DNA of 9,779 nucleotides, taken from Chloroflexota bacterium. GTDB taxonomy: Bacteria > Chloroflexota > UBA11872. The notes under the pieces were generated by a model. That model searched no databases. It was not told where the DNA came from and saw only the letters and a program-made list of their open reading frames with translations. This document shows positions 6,375 through 9,779 of the stretch, in pieces (position 1 is the stretch's first letter; each line of letters begins with the position of its first letter). The position numbers were made by a program, and so were the translations under genes. Where the stretch lies: NCBI GenBank assembly GCA_026707185.1, contig JAPOXI010000131.1, positions 1 through 9,779 on the forward strand. Reading direction: 5' to 3'.

Positions 6375-7127
6375 TTAACCGGCTCCAGCTTTCGCCAGAA
6401 AGTCCTTGGCGCCTTCGGATATCCAGGCGTTGAGGCCGGTGGTGACGAAGCCGACGCCCATGTCGACGTAGCGTTCGACGTTGGCGGAGGTGACCAGGGT
6501 GCCGGCGTGGCGGCCTGAGGCGACGATGGTCGCCAGCGCGCGGTCGATCGTTTCCTGAACCTCGGGGTGCGTGGAGTCCATGTGGCCGAGGCTTTGACCC
6601 AGGTCGCCGGGCGCGACGTAGAAGATGTCCACGCCTTCGACTTGCAGGATCTCGTCCAGGTTGTTCACGGCCAGGATGTCCTCGATGAGGATGATGGCCA
6701 GGCACTCATCGTTGGCCCGCTCAAGGAAGTCGGAGACGCCGTAGCCCTGGCGCGAGGTGGTCATGCCCCGCTTGCCCACGGGATAGAACTTTGACGCGTC
6801 GGCCACGGCCTTGGCCTGGTCGCGCGTGTCGACGTGGGGCACGCAGACGCCCTGGGCGCCGAGATCCAGCACGCGGTAGATGGGGCCGTAGCGGTTCTCG
6901 TTGACGCGCACGATGGAGGTCATGCCCCAGAGGTCGGCGGCGCGCGACTGGTCGGGAATGTCCCGGTAGTCGAGCGGCCCGTGTTCGCCCTCCAGCCAGA
7001 CGGAGTCGAAGCCCAGCGGGCCCAGCCACTCGATCAGATCCGCCGTCATGCCGGTGCCCATGACGCCGGTGGCCAGTTTTCCGGCGGCGAGCTTGTGCTT
7101 GACGCGGTTGGGTCGCATTGAAGGCAT
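6375..7127 (-). CDS. HpcH/HpaI-type class II pyruvate aldolase (2-oxo acid aldolase family)
   Basis: This 250-aa enzyme belongs to the HpcH/HpaI aldolase/citrate lyase family, which reversibly splits 4-hydroxy-2-oxo acids to pyruvate (or a related 2-oxo acid) and an aldehyde using a divalent metal. Visible signatures are FDSVWLEGEHGP (H49), VRVNE (R74), LDLGAQGVCVPHV (87-99), GKRGM (118-122), LIED (E149) and DIFYVAPGDLG (D175). H49 and R74 correspond to the catalytic His and Arg, and E149 and D175 fall at the same numbers as the metal ligands of E. coli HpaI. Length is normal. The ATG at 7127 has a good ribosome-binding site, AAAGGGAA at 7136-7143. A second ATG three codons later is less well spaced. 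The exact substrate (hydroxy-oxo-heptanedioate, dehydro-deoxy-glucarate or another) cannot be decided. High GC matches the chromosome background. Confidence 0.92.
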   Translation of the reverse strand: MPSMRPNRVKHKLAAGKLATGVMGTGMTADLIEWLGPLGFDSVWLEGEHGPLDYRDIPDQSRAADLWGMTSIVRVNENRYGPIYRVLDLGAQGVCVPHVDTRDQAKAVADASKFYPVGKRGMTTSRQGYGVSDFLERANDECLAIILIEDILAVNNLDEILQVEGVDIFYVAPGDLGQSLGHMDSTHPEVQETIDRALATIVASGRHAGTLVTSANVERYVDMGVGFVTTGLNAWISEGAKDFLAKAGAG

Positions 7128-7230
7128 TTGATTGATTCCCTTTGGGGCGGTCGCGGGCAGTGTGACCGACCGGTGGGGAAGCCGCCAGCAGTTTTGAGCG
7201 GACCTCAGCTGGCGACCTTTGCTTAGCTCC

Positions 7231-7275
7231 GGAGAGGTTGCCCGGAAGATTCTGACCGCAACCCTCTCCGAGAGG
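7231..7275. repeat. REP-like imperfect palindrome upstream of the aldolase
   Basis: GGAGAGGTTGC (7231-7241) is complementary to GCAACCCTCTCC (7258-7269) with one bulged C. The right arm also contains a nested palindrome, CCTCTCCGAGAGG. It resembles the CTCTCC/GGAGAG core of the 64-bp repeat at 7317-7380. Together they fill most of the 277 bp between the aldolase start and the oxidoreductase fragment. Confidence 0.5.
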
Positions 7276-7316
7276 AGACAGTTGCGTAACCCGAAAGGTG
7301 GTTGCCCCGAGGACCC

Positions 7317-7380
7317 CTCACCGATTTCGGCCGAAGACGCCCGAATCTGCCTCTCCCCTCGGAGAGGGTGAAGAACGGCG
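7317..7380 (+). repeat. 64-bp dispersed repeat, copy 1
   Basis: This stretch matches 9521-9584 in the same orientation at 62 of 64 bases (differences at 7324/9528 and 7346/9550). It begins CTCACCG, contains TTTCGGCCGAAGACGCCCGA and ends GAGAGGGTGAAGAACGGCG, with an internal partial palindrome CTCTCC...GGAGAG. Downstream sequences diverge immediately. It looks like a small non-autonomous dispersed element. Copy 1 ends about 25 bp before a 5'-truncated oxidoreductase fragment. Confidence 0.85.
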
Positions 7381-7404
7381 GCCTCCGGGAGTTGGGAACG
7401 CGAG

Positions 7405-7590
7405 GTGGTGGAGCAGGCCGCAGACTATCTGCCGATCATCGACTTCCTGGACTGCCCGAGCAACTACGTGGCGGTCACGGCGTCGGCGCACGGCCTCGGC
7501 CTCTCGCCGGCCACAGGCAAGGTCGTCAGCGACCTGGTGCTCTGCGGCGAAACCAACATCGACATCGGCGGACTCGGGCTGAGACGAGTC
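7405..7590 (+). pseudogene. C-terminal remnant of an FAD-dependent oxidoreductase (DAO family)
   Basis: The plus-strand frame from 7405 encodes about 62 residues that fit the C-terminal end of the D-amino-acid/sarcosine/glycine oxidase-like (DAO) family. LPIIDF corresponds to the usual DGLPIIG segment, CPSNYVAVTASAHGLGLSPA to the NLYVATGH..HGLTLAP segment, and TGKVVSDLVLCGE to the ATGKLLADLI.GE segment. The FAD-binding GxGxxG N-terminus and some 300 residues are absent, since repeat DNA lies directly upstream. The frame stays open to 7809, but the translation after about 7590 no longer resembles the family. I read this as a truncated relic. An intact donor copy elsewhere in the genome is likely but not visible. 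Confidence 0.72.
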
Positions 7591-7700
7591 GCCGACGTCA
7601 GCCCCAACGGCCGCCAGCCGTGTGGTTGGATTCCCGCTCCCAACGGATCCTCATCGTCGCGCCCGCTGGAAGGAAGCGATGCAGTGCGTTGCGGGCTGGT

Positions 7701-7793
7701 GGGCGAAATCTGCCGACGGACAGAACCGTCTGCAAGCCATGGATCGGTGGCTTGCGATCCCAATGACGGTCGAAACTCCGCAGATTTCGACCC
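7701..7793. repeat. Cluster of three adjacent hairpins with an alternative long-range stem
   Basis: Three successive stems are seen: GACGG 7715-7719 with CCGTC 7726-7730; GCAAGCCA 7732-7739 with TGGCTTGC 7748-7755; GGTCGAAA 7768-7775 with TTTCGACC 7785-7792. The 10-bp pair CGAAATCTGC 7704-7713 with GCAGATTTCG 7780-7789, extendable by GGG/CCC past one bulged A, encloses the first two hairpins and excludes the third. This could be a structured RNA, a palindromic mobile-element remnant or a folded single-strand DNA site. I recognise no known RNA family. Confidence 0.5.
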
Positions 7794-7815
7794 CTCGCCT
7801 GCGGCATAGACATTC

Positions 7816-7844
7816 GCTCACGTGTGAGCTCCCCTACAGGATCT
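7816..7844 (+). repeat. Hairpin plus partial copy of the GTAGGGG-type dispersed repeat
   Basis: GCTCAC (7816-7821) pairs with GTGAGC (7824-7829), followed by TCCCCTACAGGATCT. Positions 7826-7844 match 857-875 at 16 of 19 bases. It lies about 65-90 nt beyond the stop of the low-GC minus-strand cassette and could mark that cassette's edge or serve as a weak terminator. Confidence 0.5.
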
Positions 7845-7906
7845 TCTCTTTTTGGGACAGATGTCCTTGGCGTCCGAAATGCGTTAAATAGCTCTCTATC
7901 CACTCG

Positions 7907-8542
7907 CTACCAATAGTCAATCCCAACGCGCGGACTATAAGTCGGCCATTGCTTCGGGCGAGTGATATACGGCACCTTCGTCTCTAAATCAATCTTGAGA
8001 TTCGCAAGATGCTCCCCGGCACTGCTTCCATCCTCGATTTCAGTGGTATGTACGACTCCTATCGCTAGAATATATTCAATATAAGTCAGGATTTGATATA
8101 GTACGCCGAATAAGACCGTTCGCTCAGAAGCCTCGTCGTCGAACGACGACATCTGGACGATTTCTTCCTGCATTTGTCCGGACATGTCTGTCGCTTGATT
8201 TGCTAGACGAACAGCACCATTGATGAAACCGTCTCTCGCGAAAGCACCTGCAACGTAGGCTTGCATATGGTGTTCAATGAGTGCCTGATAATACATTCCT
8301 CCTGCTTCTATTCTCAGACGATTCTCGCCCGCACACTCCCTTAATTCGGTAAATTTCGTGGTCTCTTGAAGAACTTTCCTCCATCGATTGCACCTAAACA
8401 ATTCAGTTGAATTGGACATTAAGCGATGGAATGGCGCCAGTGGAACCATCGTATGTCCAATCTCATTTATCACAAAGCCTCTTCTTCGACCGCCTTTTGA
8501 GTGACCGGCTATAAGTTTGAAAGCCATGATGGGCTCAGGCAT
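7907..8542 (-). CDS. Hypothetical protein, 211 aa, partner of the HNH gene
   Basis: I do not recognise this protein. It starts at an ATG (8542) with a good ribosome-binding site, GAGGGG, nine bases upstream. An internal ATG at codon 6 is an alternative. The N-terminus has a basic GHSKGGRRRGF segment (residues 13-23). The middle (about 80-130) is predicted by eye to be largely helical and rich in Ala, Gln and Met. Residues 142-165 form a hydrophobic stretch (TVLFGVLYQILTYIEYILAIGVVH) that could be a buried helix or a single membrane segment. No catalytic motif is visible. It follows the HNH gene by 63 bp on the same strand and shares its low GC, well below the chromosomal genes here, so the two were probably acquired and expressed together. 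A role as partner, immunity or regulatory protein is only a guess. Confidence 0.7.
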   Translation of the reverse strand: MPEPIMAFKLIAGHSKGGRRRGFVINEIGHTMVPLAPFHRLMSNSTELFRCNRWRKVLQETTKFTELRECAGENRLRIEAGGMYYQALIEHHMQAYVAGAFARDGFINGAVRLANQATDMSGQMQEEIVQMSSFDDEASERTVLFGVLYQILTYIEYILAIGVVHTTEIEDGSSAGEHLANLKIDLETKVPYITRPKQWPTYSPRVGIDYW

Positions 8543-8605
8543 ATTTGGCCGCCCCTCAATTTTCGGTCCCTCGAAGAGCGTCCCTTCGTAGTATCGGGTG
8601 CGTCT

Positions 8606-8992
8606 CTACCTTGAATCCCTCCGTTCATGCCACTTTGAAGTCCGTCGTCTGTGCCAATCCAGACTAGGCTGCCTGGAGTAGACAAACCTGTTGCCCTGCT
8701 CATCGATGTAGTTGTAATGGCAAGTGCATTGGAAACTCACGCCAGAGACTATCTGGCCCCGCCCCCGGAGTCTATGGCAGTCCCTGTGCATTGGCTGCAG
8801 ATTCCACAGACGGTGGAACTCTGAGGCGTTCGGGAGTCCTTTGAAATAAGCTCTGGGGTAGATGTGGTCTCGGTCAGCGTCATGCTGTGACAAGACAATC
8901 TTCTCACCGCAGCCGCCAGCATGGATGCCGCAAAGGTGGTCGTCTCTAGATAGAATATTATCCATCTGCCGTTGTCGTTTCCTATTTCTCAC
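8606..8992 (-). CDS. HNH endonuclease domain protein
   Basis: This 128-aa protein carries a complete-looking HNH (beta-beta-alpha metal) motif. The zinc-type ligands are C21 and C28 (CGIHAGGC) and H69/C72. The DHIYPRAYF segment supplies D42 and H43, WNLQPM supplies N64, and HRDCH supplies the final His73. It would bind a divalent metal and cut DNA or RNA, in the cytoplasm or as an effector. The frame starts at a GTG (8992) with AGGA about 10 nt upstream. An ATG at 8965 (codon 10) is also possible and keeps the whole motif. The basic tail (HRRRTSKWHERRDSR) could contact nucleic acid. It is the first gene of a low-GC minus-strand pair with the 211-aa protein. It could belong to a restriction-like, toxin or homing-type element, and the sequence does not decide. 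Confidence 0.82.
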   Translation of the reverse strand: MRNRKRQRQMDNILSRDDHLCGIHAGGCGEKIVLSQHDADRDHIYPRAYFKGLPNASEFHRLWNLQPMHRDCHRLRGRGQIVSGVSFQCTCHYNYIDEQGNRFVYSRQPSLDWHRRRTSKWHERRDSR

Positions 8993-9040
8993 TCTGTGCC
9001 AGTCCTAGATAGTTGTTCCGTCGCTATGTAAGGACGGAGC

Positions 9041-9066
9041 ACTTGACGCGCACTGCGTGCTCAAGT
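9041..9066. repeat. Hairpin upstream of the HNH gene
   Basis: ACTTGA (9041-9046) pairs with TCAAGT (9061-9066), and GCAC (9050-9053) with GTGC (9057-9060), separated by a 3-nt bulge (CGC) on one side. It lies about 50-75 bp upstream of the HNH start and about 85 bp beyond the stop of the broken gene at 9152, so it may be an operator-like site or a remnant terminator. No U-run follows it. Confidence 0.4.
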
Positions 9067-9151
9067 CTACAGTGTGGACAATCGTTCTCGCGCCTGACGG
9101 CCTGCGCGATATTGGGGCTTCAATCTTGAGTCTGAACGCATACTCCGCACT

Positions 9152-9520
9152 CTACTGGCCGTGTTCACGGATGACGGTGTCGGAGCCTTCGGTGTTGGTG
9201 TGCACGGGGTGGGGCGTGCCGGCTAGATGGAAGATGACCTTGTAGCCGGGACCGATGCCCGGGTGTAGGCAAAGACTTCCCTTGGGAATCCCAGCCGGGA
9301 GTCTGACCAGGACATCGCCTCGGAACTGATGAGCGTGTAGCTTTCCTCGCCGAACTATTCCGCCAAGAGCCGCAGCGCCGAAGCCGCAATCTCAATCGGC
9401 GCCTCTGCGGTGGCGGTCGCGTCGGCAGTCGGCGTGGGCACATCAGATGACGGCGCGGGCGCGTCAGGCGCGGTGGTTCGTGGGCCGTGAGTTAGCTGGG
9501 GCAGGACGGGCGGAAGACTG
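9152..9520 (-). pseudogene. Broken secreted-type protein gene with a WPDSSLGxP...VPGY-like domain
   Basis: On the minus strand a Pro/Thr/Ala linker (TAPDAPAPSSDVPTPTADAT) leads to IEIAASALRLLAE, a TAG stop (9355-9357), then FGEESYTLISSEAMSWSDSR and LGFPREVFAYTRASV. The reading frame then shifts by one base at 9248-9250 and continues as PGYKVIFHLAGTPHPVHTNT to a TAG at 9152-9154. Across both lesions the sequence fits a small exported family I recall with the pattern S.EA..WPDSSLG.P..G..Y.Q..VPGY.V......Y.YHTN, of unknown function. LLAEQFG would be expected, so CAG changed to TAG. One C appears lost from CCCC in GTC-CCC-GGC. The 5' end runs into the 64-bp repeat with no signal peptide. Two independent lesions argue for a real pseudogene rather than a sequencing error. 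Confidence 0.68.
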
Positions 9521-9584
9521 CTCACCGGTTTCGGCCGAAGACGCCCGAACCTGCCTCTCCCCTCGGAGAGGGTGAAGAACGGCG
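9521..9584 (+). repeat. 64-bp dispersed repeat, copy 2
   Basis: This copy matches 7317-7380 at 62 of 64 bases in the same orientation, 2.2 kb away. Here it borders the 5'-truncated end of the broken secreted-protein gene. The minus-strand frame running through it translates as FFTLSEGRGRFGRL, a false peptide typical of such repeats. The two copies bracket the oxidoreductase remnant, the hairpin cluster, the HNH cassette and the broken gene. Confidence 0.85.
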
Positions 9585-9743
9585 TCCCTTCAAACAGATT
9601 GACACCGAACACGGTTGCTTGCCCCGGCGAGGGGCAAGAGCGGCCGCACCTTCGGGGACGCTGGGGGTTGTTGGCAGGTCGCGCTTGGGAAGGCGGGGGT
9701 GGGATGGCGTAGGCTCACGCGGTCGCGTCGATAGGTGAAGGCC
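9585..9743. other. Intergenic region upstream of the sulfatase start
   Basis: The stretch holds another short palindrome, TTGCCCCGGCGAGGGGCAA (stem TTGCCCC/GGGGCAA, at about 9620-9640), in the same style as the other GC-rich repeats. No gene is supported, and an open minus-strand frame here only translates repeats. The promoter for the gene starting at 9744 should lie here but is not clear. Confidence 0.45.
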
Positions 9744-9779
9744 ATGCCCGAGCGCAAACCGCACATCCTGATGCTGATC
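9744..9779 (+). CDS. Start of a probable sulfatase (partial, cut by the window end)
   Basis: Only 12 codons are present: MPERKPHILMLI. The pattern of a short polar N-terminus followed by P-(N/H)-I-L-x-(L/I)-(L/I/M) closely resembles the opening of family S1 sulfatases (MxxRPNILLIxxDQ), where the next residues include a metal-binding Asp. A good ribosome-binding site, AGGTGA at 9733-9738, precedes the ATG by about 5 nt. The catalytic Cys/Ser-x-Pro-x-Arg motif lies beyond the window, so activity cannot be judged. Other alkaline-phosphatase-superfamily hydrolases share this start. Confidence 0.55.
   Translation, partial: MPERKPHILMLI

Larger units (their letters stand above)
7591..7906. other. 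Gene-free stretch with hairpins and a dispersed-repeat copy
   Basis: No gene is supported here. It contains a cluster of strong inverted repeats (7701-7793), a GCTCAC...GTGAGC hairpin (7816-7829) joined to a partial copy of the GTAGGGG-type dispersed repeat (7826-7844), and a short T-run at 7849-7854. The transition from high to low GC occurs near its right end, just before the 211-aa gene stops at 7907. Confidence 0.55.

Noticed and set aside
6567..7121. Plus-strand frames opposite the aldolase
   Set aside because: The aldolase has all catalytic and metal-binding residues in frame. The opposite frames are composition shadows.
7701..7793. tRNA-like cloverleaf
   Set aside because: Stem lengths and order do not fit a tRNA, and no T-arm GTTCRANNC box or anticodon loop pattern is present.
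9057..9245. Small plus-strand frame of 62 codons
   Set aside because: It is antisense to the better supported broken gene and has no recognisable domain or ribosome-binding site.
9355..9764. Minus-strand frames of 80-85 codons near the right end
   Set aside because: Their upstream parts translate the 64-bp repeat and neighbouring palindromes. Only the downstream part of one frame is meaningful, and it is reported as the broken gene.

Overview
This window looks like chromosomal DNA of a high-GC bacterium, most plausibly a Chloroflexota (SAR202/Dehalococcoidia-like or a related environmental lineage). The taxonomic guess rests on three things: a WD40-like lipoprotein with a plant-type leucine-rich repeat tail introduced by a DCxxLxxxR...NWxADTPIxxW segment, a style common in those genomes; a mix of single-gene catabolic enzymes (short-chain dehydrogenase, HpcH/HpaI-type aldolase, a sulfatase start, remains of an FAD oxidoreductase); and many short GC-rich dispersed repeats of the GTAGGGG..CTTGTGGGTGCCC kind. 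It is an inference, with no marker gene in the window.

Layout, left to right. Positions 1-1174 hold no convincing gene: a perfect 19-bp hairpin opens the window, then comes G/A-skewed DNA with quadruplex motifs, a 21-bp-period array and a dispersed repeat. Positions 1175-3793 (+) encode a large lipoprotein with a Pro/Thr linker, a beta-propeller and leucine-rich repeats. A repeat-rich gap (3794-4258) precedes a short-chain dehydrogenase (+, 4259-5026). Convergent to it, with clearly lower GC, is a two-gene minus-strand cassette (5056-6277): a DUF6884 protein translationally coupled to an atypical GIY-YIG-like protein. An HpcH/HpaI aldolase (-, 6375-7127) follows, with normal high GC.

The right part (7128-9779) is accessory or decayed DNA. 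A 64-bp repeat (copy 1) lies just before a 5'-truncated FAD-dependent oxidoreductase fragment (7405-7590). Next comes a run of back-to-back hairpins (7701-7793), then a second low-GC minus-strand cassette (7907-8992): an HNH nuclease followed by an unrecognised 211-aa protein. Then comes a broken secreted-protein gene with one nonsense codon and one single-base frameshift (9152 to about 9520, minus), next to the second copy of the 64-bp repeat. The first 12 codons of a probable sulfatase end the window.

The metabolic genes do not form one operon. The most interesting content is the pair of compositionally foreign two-gene cassettes, each combining a nuclease-like domain with a poorly characterised partner, set among repeats and gene remnants. 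This pattern is typical of a small genomic island and could represent defence or mobile functions, but nothing in the sequence proves such a role.
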